Assembly: GCA_903903975.1 (NCBI GenBank)
Contig: CAIVAS010000202.1
Span: 1 to 55,820 of the forward strand
Origin: an uncultured Burkholderiales bacterium
GTDB taxonomy: Bacteria > Pseudomonadota > Gammaproteobacteria > Burkholderiales > Burkholderiaceae_E
Direction: 5' to 3'
DNA: 55,820 nt
Position numbers and translations under genes: made by a program. Under the pieces are notes generated by a model. It ran no database searches and had not been told where the DNA came from. It worked only from the letters and a program-made list of their open reading frames with translations. Below, piece by piece: positions 17,674 to 27,885 of this stretch. How positions within the stretch are numbered: position 1 is the stretch's first letter; the number at the start of each line of letters is the position of its first letter.

Positions 17674-18117
17674 TTAACCGCCGGGGCCGTCGGACATGAT
17701 GTAGCCCATCAGGTCGTTCACGTTGAGCTTGAGGTCGCGGATGGTGTCCTTGACGACGTCCCCGATCGAGATCACGCCCACGACCTTGCCGGCTTCGAGC
17801 ACCGGCAGGTGACGAAACCCCTTTGATGACATCATGGCCATGCACGCGTCGATCTGGTCGCTCAACTTGACCGTGATGGGATTGCGAGTCATGACCTGGC
17901 TGATCACCGTGGTCTTTGCATCGAGCCCCGGCAGCAGCACCTTGATCGCGCAGTCACCCTGCGACACGATGCCGACCAGCACCTCGTCGTCGATGACGAG
18001 CACTGATCGGACACGATTGTCCCGCATCTGCGTCAGAGCTTTGAAGACCATGTCGTCGGAACGCACATGGATGAGGGCGCCGCTTTTCTGGGCTAGCGCG
18101 CTTTTGACAGTGGTCAT
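17674..18117 (-). CDS. CBS-domain pair protein
   Basis: Small cytoplasmic protein of 147 residues made only of two CBS motifs, at about residues 12-65 and 78-130, each ending in a conserved V-G-I-V-S-Q-G-D or V-G-V-I-S-I-G-D segment. Paired CBS motifs bind adenosine nucleotides and act as energy sensors. The start at 18117 is supported by AAGAGG 10 bases upstream on the minus strand. The gene is divergent from the cupin at 18212, with 94 bases between. No fused catalytic domain and no clear partner are present. Confidence 0.9.
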   Translation of the reverse strand: MTTVKSALAQKSGALIHVRSDDMVFKALTQMRDNRVRSVLVIDDEVLVGIVSQGDCAIKVLLPGLDAKTTVISQVMTRNPITVKLSDQIDACMAMMSSKGFRHLPVLEAGKVVGVISIGDVVKDTIRDLKLNVNDLMGYIMSDGPGG

Positions 18118-18211
18118 CGATAACCTCTTATCGGAAGGCGAGTGGGTAAAGCAAAAGTGTGCCCGAATCTGCCGATCCTCGCAGGTGTCAACAGTCGGAT
18201 GAAGTGAAAAC

Positions 18212-18550
18212 ATGAAAGTCTCTTTGAACCAGGCCTTGAGGCGTTTGCCCGGCGAACTCAGCGACACCCATCCTGCCGGGGCACCGTTCGTCTCAATGAT
18301 GGCAGGGGGTTCAATGTCTGTTGAGGTGTTTGCACCCCGTGGTCAGGATCAGCAGCAGCCGCATGCCCAGGACGAGTTGTATTTCATTCAGCGCGGCACG
18401 GCCCACCTGCTGATCGGCGCTCAGCGCTACGACTGCGCAAGTGGCGATGCCTTCTTTGTGGCCGCAGGCGTCGAGCACCGGTTCGAGGGCTTCAGCGACG
18501 ATTTCGTCACCTGGGTTGTCTTCTACGGCCCTCAAGGCGGCGAAGGCTGA
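18212..18550 (+). CDS. Small cupin-domain protein
   Basis: Single-domain cupin of 112 residues. Cupin motif 1 is seen as P-H-A-Q-D-E-L-Y-F-I-Q-R-G (residues about 50-62) with His, Glu and likely metal-binding geometry, and motif 2 as G-D-A-F-F-V-A-A-G-V-E-H-R-F (about 79-92). This is enough to bind a metal ion, but the reaction cannot be told from sequence. It is monocistronic and divergent from the CBS gene. It ends about 36 bases before the terminator of the convergent tRNA-Arg gene. Confidence 0.85.
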   Translation: MKVSLNQALRRLPGELSDTHPAGAPFVSMMAGGSMSVEVFAPRGQDQQQPHAQDELYFIQRGTAHLLIGAQRYDCASGDAFFVAAGVEHRFEGFSDDFVTWVVFYGPQGGEG

Positions 18551-18586
18551 TGATGGTTGTCCGATGACGATGCGCAACTCCGAACG

Positions 18587-18618
18587 AAAAAAGACCCAGG
18601 AGCGTTAGCTCCTGGGTC
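18587..18618 (-). terminator. Rho-independent terminator of tRNA-Arg
   Basis: A perfect 11-bp stem (18593-18603 with 18608-18618) with a GTTA loop is followed on the minus strand by six T residues (18592-18587). It lies 20 bases downstream of the tRNA-Arg 3' end. On the plus strand it is preceded by A residues and has no following T-tract, so it serves the minus strand. Confidence 0.9.
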
Positions 18619-18638
18619 CACGGTACGGCAGTCATTGA

Positions 18639-18715
18639 TGGTGCGCCCGGCAGGATTCGAACCCACGACCCCTTGGTTCGTAGCCAAGTACTCTATCCAA
18701 CTGAGCTACGGGCGC
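18639..18715 (-). tRNA. tRNA-Arg (anticodon ACG)
   Basis: On the minus strand a complete cloverleaf is visible in 77 bases with encoded CCA: acceptor stem GCGCCCG pairs with CGGGCGC, discriminator A, anticodon stem CTTGG/CCAAG with loop CTACGAA (anticodon ACG, read as ICG after deamination), and a T-arm with GGTTCGAATCC. It is followed by a strong terminator. Confidence 0.97.
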
Positions 18716-18821
18716 TAAGGCCGCGATCGTATCACGGCGTTGACCTGGTGGACGCCGGACTCCGTCATGCGGATCGGTGCGCCGAGGCAGCATCGTCGCA
18801 AGACTGCCACGTGTTTCCGTA

Positions 18822-18847
18822 ATACGAAATATATTTTCTCGATACGA
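18822..18847. promoter_or_regulatory. AT-rich repeat region upstream of aceE
   Basis: In an otherwise GC-rich gap, ATACGA occurs at 18822-18827 and again at 18842-18847, 20 bases apart (about two helical turns), flanking the near-palindrome GAAATATATTTTC. The spot is about 75-100 bases before the aceE start and could hold an operator or promoter. No regulator can be named from this alone. Confidence 0.35.
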
Positions 18848-18920
18848 TAATTTCTGTGGACGCTCGTCATCTCCGCTGACTAGAATCGACGGATATCACA
18901 GACTAAGTAAGGAGATGCGG

Positions 18921-21620
<2,700 letters not shown>

Positions 21621-21633
21621 CGGAACCGAGACG

Positions 21634-23052
21634 ATGGCACTGATTGAACTGAAGGTTCCGGATATTGGCGACTTCGACGAAGTCGAGGTCATCGAACTGC
21701 TGGTGAGCGCAGGCGAGCAGATCAAACCCGAACAGAGTCTGCTGACAGTCGAATCCGACAAGGCGTCGATGGAGATCCCGTCGAGTGCGGCCGGACGGGT
21801 CATCGAGCTCAAGGTCGGACTCGGCGACAAGGTGGCGCAGGGCAGCGTGATCGCGCTGATCGAGACTGCCGATGCGGGCGCTGAGTCACCGGTTGAGTTA
21901 CCCGCCGCAGCAGCAGCTTCGGTGCAGCCGATTGCCTCGGCAATGGCCCCTGCGACAGCCCCTGCGGTGGCACCAGAACCTGCGGCGCCGCTGGCTGCTC
22001 AGGCATCGACTGCCCCCGAACCCCAACCAGCGCAGCCGGCTGGCCTCGATGCGAATTCGGCGGCGTCGCCGACTGCACTGCGCGTGCCGCCGGTTCCGGC
22101 TGATCCGGGCGAGGTCGCCTCGCCAGCCAGTCTGCCGCATGCCTCGCCGTCGGTGCGTAAATTTGCCCGCGAGCTCGGTGTCGAACTGACCCGACTGGCC
22201 GGCAGCGGCCCCAAGCATCGCATCACGGCCGACGACGTTCGGGCGCATGTCAAGTCGGTCATGTCCGGGGCGGCAGGCAAGCCTGCTGCCAACGGGGCAG
22301 GGTCCGCCGACGGTGCCGGTCTTGGACTGCTGCCCTGGCCGAAGGTCGATTTCGCAAAATTCGGGCCGATCGAGATGCGCCCGTTGTCGCGTATCCGAAA
22401 ACTGTCTGCTGCGAACCTGCATCGCAACTGGGTGATGATCCCGCATGTCACCAACCATGACGAAGCCGACGTTACCGCACTCGAAGCCTTTCGCAGCGAG
22501 ATCAATGCCGAGCAGGCGGTCGCCGGTGTGAAGTTCACGATGCTGGCCTTCGTGATCAAAGCCTGCGTGCATGCACTGCAGAAGATGCCCGATTTCAATG
22601 CATCGCTCGAAGGCGACTCGCTGGTCTACAAGCAGTACTGGCATATCGGCTTTGCGGCCGACACGCCGAATGGTCTGGTTGTGCCGGTGATTCGGGATGC
22701 CGATCGAAAGACCGTCTCCCAGATCGCTCAGGAGACTGCAACGCTGGCGCTTGCCGCCCGCGAAGGCAAGCTCGCACCCGCCCAGATGCAGGGTGGCACC
22801 TTCACGATTTCGAGTCTGGGCGGCATTGGCGGCACCGGCTTTACGCCGATCATCAATGCGCCTGAGGTCGCGATCCTCGGCCTGAGTCGAACCGCGATGC
22901 GCCCGATCTGGAACGGCGCCAGTTTCGAAGCTCGACTGCTGTTGCCCTTGTCGCTGTCGTACGATCATCGGGTGATCGATGGGGCGGCGGCGGCGCGTTT
23001 CAACGCTCATCTGGCGCGCCTGCTCCTCGATTTTCGTCGCGTGTTGCTGTGA
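21634..23052 (+). CDS. aceF: Pyruvate dehydrogenase E2, dihydrolipoyl acetyltransferase
   Basis: E2 core of pyruvate dehydrogenase, 472 residues. There is one lipoyl domain (residues 1-80, lipoylated Lys in S-D-K-A-S-M-E), then an Ala/Pro-rich flexible linker (about 85-165), a peripheral-subunit-binding domain (S-P-S-V-R-K-F-A-R-E-L-G to about 208) and a catalytic domain ending in S-Y-D-H-R-V-I-D-G-A with the catalytic His. Having one lipoyl domain makes it shorter than the three-domain E. coli E2. The lipoyl domain differs from that of LpdA downstream at only 9 of the first 80 positions. Confidence 0.96.
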   Translation: MALIELKVPDIGDFDEVEVIELLVSAGEQIKPEQSLLTVESDKASMEIPSSAAGRVIELKVGLGDKVAQGSVIALIETADAGAESPVELPAAAAASVQPIASAMAPATAPAVAPEPAAPLAAQASTAPEPQPAQPAGLDANSAASPTALRVPPVPADPGEVASPASLPHASPSVRKFARELGVELTRLAGSGPKHRITADDVRAHVKSVMSGAAGKPAANGAGSADGAGLGLLPWPKVDFAKFGPIEMRPLSRIRKLSAANLHRNWVMIPHVTNHDEADVTALEAFRSEINAEQAVAGVKFTMLAFVIKACVHALQKMPDFNASLEGDSLVYKQYWHIGFAADTPNGLVVPVIRDADRKTVSQIAQETATLALAAREGKLAPAQMQGGTFTISSLGGIGGTGFTPIINAPEVAILGLSRTAMRPIWNGASFEARLLLPLSLSYDHRVIDGAAAARFNAHLARLLLDFRRVLL

Positions 23053-23091
23053 GCCGTTCACATCTCGGGTGATTCCGAGTCGGAGCCTGTC

Positions 23092-23661
23092 GTGACCACG
23101 ATCGTCGTCGTCAAGAAAAAGAATCTGATCGCGATCGGTGCCGATACGCTGGTGACTTTCGGCGAGACGCGACTGCCCGGCGACTACGAGGCCAACAACA
23201 AGATCATTCGCGTGGGCGATTCGCTGGTTGGTCTGGCCGGCAGCACGGCGCATTTCGAAGTGCTCAGGCGGGTTTTGGGCAACATCGAGCATCCCCGGCT
23301 GCATTCCCGCCACGAGGTCTTCGAGACCTTTCTGAATGCGCATCAGGAGCTCAAGGAAAAGTACTTCCTCAATCCCAAGGAAGAAGACGACGATCCCTAC
23401 GAAAGCTCGCAGATCACTGCGCTGATTGCCAATCCCAGTGGTATTTATGGGGTGTATTCCTATCGCGAAGTCTTCAGCTTCGATCGTTTCTGGGCGATCG
23501 GCTCGGGTCGCAACTTCGCGCTCGGCGCGATGTATGCCACCTATGGCAGCAAGCGCACTGCGACGCAGATTGCGCAGATCGGCGTCAACGCGGGAGCAGA
23601 GTTCGACAAGAGCTCATCCGGACCCAGCCGTGTCTTTGATTTTCTGATCAACCCCACCTGA
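23092..23661 (+). CDS. Proteasome-like Ntn-hydrolase, probable betaproteobacterial proteasome homologue (BPH)
   Basis: Protein of 189 residues with the 20S proteasome beta-subunit/HslV fold pattern. Removing the initiator Met leaves T-T-I-V-V-V-K-K-K-N-L-I-A-I-G-A-D-T, matching the N-terminal Thr nucleophile and G-A-D-T strand of HslV; W-A-I-G-S-G-R-N-F-A-L-G-A-M is the conserved late glycine motif. It is longer and different from HslV and has no HslU next to it. I believe it corresponds to BPH, a ring-forming peptidase homologue described from Betaproteobacteria. GTG start at 23092 with GGAG 8 bases upstream. It sits between aceF and lpdA on the same strand, an unexpected neighbour. Physiological substrate unknown. 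Confidence 0.75.
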   Translation: MTTIVVVKKKNLIAIGADTLVTFGETRLPGDYEANNKIIRVGDSLVGLAGSTAHFEVLRRVLGNIEHPRLHSRHEVFETFLNAHQELKEKYFLNPKEEDDDPYESSQITALIANPSGIYGVYSYREVFSFDRFWAIGSGRNFALGAMYATYGSKRTATQIAQIGVNAGAEFDKSSSGPSRVFDFLINPT

Positions 23662-23733
23662 TAACCCCACCCGATTCGCGCGCGGCGCCCTGGTCCCGCG
23701 CGAGCCCACGACTCCCTCTGGCAGACGATACGC

Positions 23734-25596
23734 ATGGCACTGATCGAACTGAAGGTTCCGGACATCGGCGACTTTGATGAAGTCGAGGTCATCGAATTAC
23801 TGGTGTCGGCCGGCGACACCGTCAAGCTCGAGCAGAGCCTGCTGACGGTCGAGTCCGACAAGGCATCGATGGAGATTCCGTCGAGTGCGACAGGTCGCAT
23901 CGTCGAACTGAAAGTCGGCCTGGGTGACAAGGTCGCGCAGGGCAGCGTGATTGCCATGGTCGAGACGGCGGATGTGGCGGATGTGGTGCAGGCGGCGCAA
24001 GCGACAGCCGCATCGGCGCCCGCATCGGGGACGGCGCCAGCACCGCTTGCGCTCTTGGCTCCCGCGAGCGCTTCCGGCTCGGCGACAGCTCCTGCTTCGG
24101 CCACAGCAGCAGCCCCTGTCTCCTCCCCGACCGTTGTTGGCGCGTTCGCTGGCAAGGCGGATCTGAGCTGTCGCCTGCTGGTGCTCGGTGCGGGGCCGGG
24201 CGGCTACTCTGCGGCGTTTCGAGCCGCTGACCTCGGCCTGGACACGATTCTGGTCGAGCGCTATTCGACGCTGGGTGGGGTGTGTCTGAACGTCGGCTGC
24301 ATTCCGTCCAAGGCTTTGCTTCACACCGCCGCGGTCATCGATGAGGCGCGGGCCATGTCGGCTCACGGCATCACCTTCGCCGAGCCGACCATCGACCTCG
24401 ACGCCCTGAGAGCCTCGAAAGACAGGGTTGTCGGCAAGCTCACCCAGGGTCTTGCCGGAATGGCGCGTGCGCGCAAGGTGAGGGTGGTTCGAGGGTATGG
24501 CCGCTTCATCGATGCGCATCATCTCGAGGTCGAAACCACCGAGGGCGAGGGCCAGGCCCGCACTGGTGCCAAGCAGGTGATCCGCTTCGAGCAGGCGATC
24601 ATCGCTGCCGGCAGTCGGTCGGTTCGACTGCCTTTTCTGCCCGATGATCCGCGCATCATCGACTCGACCGGCGCCCTGAAGCTCCAGACACGACCCGCCC
24701 GAATGCTGGTGATCGGCGGCGGCATCATCGGCCTGGAGATGGGCACGGTCTATTCGACGCTTGGCGCCCGCCTGGACGTGGTCGAGATGCTCGATGGCCT
24801 GATGCCCGGCGCCGACCGCGACCTGGTCAGGGTATGGCAGCGGCATAACGCCCCGCGCTTCGATCGCATCATGCTCAAGACCCGCACTGTTCGGGTCGAG
24901 GCCACGCCGCAAGGCATCATGGTCTGGTTCGAGGGCGAGCAGGCGCCCCCCAAGCCGCAGTGCTACGACCTGGTGCTCAGTGCGGTCGGACGCCGTCCCA
25001 ACGGTCAGGCGATCGGTGCCGAGGCCGCCGGCGTGGCAGTGGGTGAGCGCGGTTTCATCGCGGTCGACAAACAGATGCGCACCAACGTTTCGCATATTTT
25101 CGCGATCGGTGATGTCGTCGGGCAGCCGATGCTGGCTCACAAGGCAGTCCATGAAGGCCATGTCGCGGCAGAAGCCGCGGCCGGTGAAAAGTCCTTCTTT
25201 GATGCGCGGGTCATTCCGTCGGTGGCTTATACCGACCCCGAGATCGCCTGGGTGGGGCTGACCGAAGAGCAGGCCGGCGCGCAAGGTCTGAAGGTTGCCA
25301 AGGCGAGTTTCCCCTGGGCGGCGTCAGGTCGGGCGATCGCCAACGGGCGGGATGAGGGCGTCACCAAGCTGATTTTTGATGAGACCAGCCATCGCCTGCT
25401 GGGTGGGGCCATCGTGGGTACGCATGCCGGCGACATGATCGGTGAACTGGCACTCGCCATCGAGATGGGCGCCGATGCCACCGATATCGGCCGGACGATC
25501 CATCCTCATCCGACGCTTGGCGAAACCATTGGCATGGCCGCCGAACTGTTTGAGGGCGTGTGTACCGATCTGCCACCGGTAACGCGTCGACATTGA
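23734..25596 (+). CDS. lpdA: Dihydrolipoyl dehydrogenase (E3) with N-terminal lipoyl domain
   Basis: FAD-dependent E3 of pyruvate dehydrogenase, 620 residues, longer than the usual ~475 because of an N-terminal lipoyl domain (residues 1-80) and an Ala/Pro/Ser linker (about 85-145). The E3 core has the FAD motif L-G-A-G-P-G-G-Y near residue 150, the redox disulfide in G-G-V-C-L-N-V-G-C-I-P-S-K, the NAD motif G-G-G-I-I-G-L-E-M-G, and the C-terminal H-P-H-P-T-L-G-E catalytic His-Glu region. This lipoyl-E3 fusion is known in Neisseria and many Burkholderiales. It is the last pyruvate dehydrogenase gene here; TRAP transporter genes follow after about 94 bases. Confidence 0.96.
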   Translation: MALIELKVPDIGDFDEVEVIELLVSAGDTVKLEQSLLTVESDKASMEIPSSATGRIVELKVGLGDKVAQGSVIAMVETADVADVVQAAQATAASAPASGTAPAPLALLAPASASGSATAPASATAAAPVSSPTVVGAFAGKADLSCRLLVLGAGPGGYSAAFRAADLGLDTILVERYSTLGGVCLNVGCIPSKALLHTAAVIDEARAMSAHGITFAEPTIDLDALRASKDRVVGKLTQGLAGMARARKVRVVRGYGRFIDAHHLEVETTEGEGQARTGAKQVIRFEQAIIAAGSRSVRLPFLPDDPRIIDSTGALKLQTRPARMLVIGGGIIGLEMGTVYSTLGARLDVVEMLDGLMPGADRDLVRVWQRHNAPRFDRIMLKTRTVRVEATPQGIMVWFEGEQAPPKPQCYDLVLSAVGRRPNGQAIGAEAAGVAVGERGFIAVDKQMRTNVSHIFAIGDVVGQPMLAHKAVHEGHVAAEAAAGEKSFFDARVIPSVAYTDPEIAWVGLTEEQAGAQGLKVAKASFPWAASGRAIANGRDEGVTKLIFDETSHRLLGGAIVGTHAGDMIGELALAIEMGADATDIGRTIHPHPTLGETIGMAAELFEGVCTDLPPVTRRH

Positions 25597-25690
25597 CTTA
25601 GTACTCGGATGACCGGCTTATGACAGCTATACTGCCGAACTTTTGCGCCACGGTAGTTCGCGCCCGCTGGAATCGGAAAATAAGAGGGTC

Positions 25691-26233
25691 ATGATGAAAG
25701 GGCTTCTCGGGTTCGCCCACGCCATCGATTGGTTCAATCAGCAGGTCGGGCGTTTCGCGGTCTGGGCGATGTTTATTTCCTGCATGGTTTCGGCCGGAAA
25801 CGCGACAGTCCGTTATCTGGTCAGCATGAGTTCGAATGGCTGGCTTGAGGTGCAGTGGTATCTCTTTGCGGCCTGCGTGCTGCTTGGCGCGCCCTTCGTG
25901 CTGAAAATGAATGAGCATGTCCGCGTCGATGTGCTTTATTCGCGCCTGACGTCTCGCGGACAGGCGCGCATCGATCTGTTTGGCCTGGTTGTCTTCCTGA
26001 TGCCCGGCGCGCTGCTTCTGACCTGGATGTCCTGGCCCTGGTTCGTCAATTCCTGGGTCACTTACGAAATGTCGAGCAATGCCGGCGGACTCATTCGCTG
26101 GCCGGTCAAACTGGTCCTGCCGATCGGCTTCGGGCTGCTTGCATTGCAGGGGCTGTCCGAAATCATCAAGCGCGTGGCCTATCTGAAAGGCGATTACGCG
26201 ATGGACCTGCAATACGAGAGGCCGCTGCAATGA
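25691..26233 (+). CDS. TRAP transporter small permease (DctQ type)
   Basis: Inner-membrane four-helix subunit of a TRAP carboxylate transporter, 180 residues, the usual size. The signature E-V-Q-W-Y-L-F-A-A-C-V-L-L-G-A near residue 55 and R-V-D-V-L-Y-S-R-L are conserved in DctQ proteins of the larger mannitol/chloroaromatic subfamily. Two ATGs (25691 and 25694) are possible starts; GAGGG upstream gives a better spacer (5 bases) to 25694. The gene overlaps the large permease by 4 bases (ATGA). It lies just downstream of lpdA on the same strand. Confidence 0.88.
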   Translation: MMKGLLGFAHAIDWFNQQVGRFAVWAMFISCMVSAGNATVRYLVSMSSNGWLEVQWYLFAACVLLGAPFVLKMNEHVRVDVLYSRLTSRGQARIDLFGLVVFLMPGALLLTWMSWPWFVNSWVTYEMSSNAGGLIRWPVKLVLPIGFGLLALQGLSEIIKRVAYLKGDYAMDLQYERPLQ

Positions 26234-27789
26234 TCACGATGCAGAACATGGCGCCGTTGATGTTCGGCGCGCTGGTATTCGTCATGGTGATCGGTTTTCC
26301 GGTCGCCTTTTCGCTGTCTGCGCTGGGTCTGCTGTCGGGTTTCGTCGCGATCGAACTCGGCTTTTTTCCGGCGCAGTTCATGGCAAACCTGCCGCTGCGC
26401 ATCTTCGGCATCCTGTCCAACGAGCTGCTGCTGGCGATTCCCTTTTTTACCTTCATGGGCGCGATTCTTGAGCGCTGCGGTCTGGCCGAAGACTTGCTTG
26501 AAGGGATGGGGCAGCTCTTCGGTTCGGTGCCTGGCGGTCTGGCCTACGCGGTCATCATCGTGGGTGCGGTGCTGGGCGCGATTACCGGCACGGTGGCGGC
26601 ATCGGTCATTGCGATGGGCGTGATTTCGCTGCCGATCATGATGCGCTATGGCTATGACATGAAGCTGGCGACCGGCGTGATCGCGGCCTCCGGCACGATC
26701 ACCCAGGTCATCCCGCCGTCGCTGGTTCTGGTGGTGCTGGCCGATCAGCTCGGCAAGTCGGTCGGCGACATGTATGCCGGCGCGATCGGTCCGTCGATTG
26801 CGCAGGTCGCGCTCTTCGTGCTCTATATCCTGGTGCTGTCGTTTCTCAAGCCGCATCTCATGCCGCCCTTGCCGGCAGAGGCCCGAACCCTGCAGGGGTG
26901 GGCGCTCTGGAAGCGGGTGCTCTGGGGCATGGTGCCCTCGGTCGTCCTGATCTTCCTGGTGCTGGGCACGATCTTTCTGGGCCTTGCGACACCGACCGAA
27001 GCCGGCGCGATGGGTGCGGTTGGCGCAATCGTGCTCGCCGCCATGCACAAGCGACTGTCCTGGAAGCTGATGCGCGAGGGCATGGAGTCGACCATGCGCC
27101 TGACCGCGATGGTGATCTTCATCCTGATCGGATCGACCGTCTTTTCGCTGGTGTTCCAGGGGGTCGACGGTGGCGTCTGGATCGAGCACATGCTGATCTC
27201 GATGACCGGTGGCGACAAGGTCGCTTTCCTCATCATCGTCAACCTCTTCGTGTTCTTTCTGGCTTTCTTTCTCGATTTCTTCGAGATCGCCTTCATCATC
27301 GTGCCGCTGCTGGCTCCGGTGGCAGCCAAGATGGGCATCGATCTGGTGTGGTTCGGTGTGCTGCTGTGCGTGAACATGCAGACCTCCTTCATGCATCCGC
27401 CCTTTGGCTTCGCGCTGTTCTATCTGCGCGGCATTGCACCGAAGGAAGTCAAGAGTTCCGATATCTATCTCGGAGCGATTCCGTGGGTGGTATTGCAGCT
27501 GATCCTGGTCGCGGTCCTGATTTTCTGGCCCGGGATGGTCACGATGTGGCTCGACAAGGAAGTGGTCGTCGATACCGAGAAGGTTCGTATCGATGTCGAG
27601 AGCTTCGATGATGATCCCGCGACCAAGCCCGGTGCAGACAAAGCAGGCGCGGATAAGCCCGCGGCCGACAAGCCTGCGCCGGATGCGGCGATTCCGAAAG
27701 TCGAGGCGCCGGCAGGCGATGACGATCCTGCCAAGCGCCTGATGGAACAGATGCGTGAGGACCAGAACAAGGCGCAACAAAAGCCCTGA
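26230..27789 (+). CDS. TRAP transporter large permease (DctM type) with charged C-terminal tail
   Basis: Ion-coupled translocation subunit of 519 residues with about 12 hydrophobic helices. Conserved DctM segments include A-I-P-F-F-T-F-M-G-A-I-L-E-R and T-G-T-V-A-A-S-V-I-A-M-G near residues 75-130, and P-P-F-G-F-A-L-F-Y-L-R-G near 385. The membrane part ends near residue 440. The last ~75 residues form an unusual hydrophilic tail rich in Lys, Ala, Asp and Pro (repeats of the type D-K-P/A-A-D-K), which ordinary DctM proteins lack. The stop is followed by a strong bidirectional terminator shared with the convergent binding-protein gene. Confidence 0.93.
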   Translation: MITMQNMAPLMFGALVFVMVIGFPVAFSLSALGLLSGFVAIELGFFPAQFMANLPLRIFGILSNELLLAIPFFTFMGAILERCGLAEDLLEGMGQLFGSVPGGLAYAVIIVGAVLGAITGTVAASVIAMGVISLPIMMRYGYDMKLATGVIAASGTITQVIPPSLVLVVLADQLGKSVGDMYAGAIGPSIAQVALFVLYILVLSFLKPHLMPPLPAEARTLQGWALWKRVLWGMVPSVVLIFLVLGTIFLGLATPTEAGAMGAVGAIVLAAMHKRLSWKLMREGMESTMRLTAMVIFILIGSTVFSLVFQGVDGGVWIEHMLISMTGGDKVAFLIIVNLFVFFLAFFLDFFEIAFIIVPLLAPVAAKMGIDLVWFGVLLCVNMQTSFMHPPFGFALFYLRGIAPKEVKSSDIYLGAIPWVVLQLILVAVLIFWPGMVTMWLDKEVVVDTEKVRIDVESFDDDPATKPGADKAGADKPAADKPAPDAAIPKVEAPAGDDDPAKRLMEQMREDQNKAQQKP

Positions 27790-27812
27790 TCAGCCCCTGC
27801 GCAGGTCGCCAT

Positions 27813-27845
27813 AAAAAAAGCCCCGCATCAAGCGGGGCTTTTTCT
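27813..27845. terminator. Bidirectional rho-independent terminator
   Basis: A stem AAGCCCCGC/GCGGGGCTT with loop ATCAA (27818-27840) is flanked by A7 on the left and a TTTTT-CTTT tract on the right. It can therefore end transcription of dctM (+) and of the convergent dctP-like gene (-). Confidence 0.92.
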
Positions 27846-27885
27846 TTCGTGACGCCACGATCTGTGGCGCCACGATCGCAGGGCC

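Noticed and set aside
21898-23343. Minus-strand open frame (481 codons) opposite aceF
   Set aside because: Shadow of aceF and the proteasome-like gene; composition rich in Arg/Gln/His without motifs.
23797-25284. Minus-strand open frame (495 codons) opposite lpdA
   Set aside because: Shadow of lpdA; no domain pattern.
26194-27780. Minus-strand open frame (528 codons) opposite the TRAP permease
   Set aside because: His/Gln/Arg/Asp-rich translation is the mirror of a hydrophobic membrane protein; not a gene.
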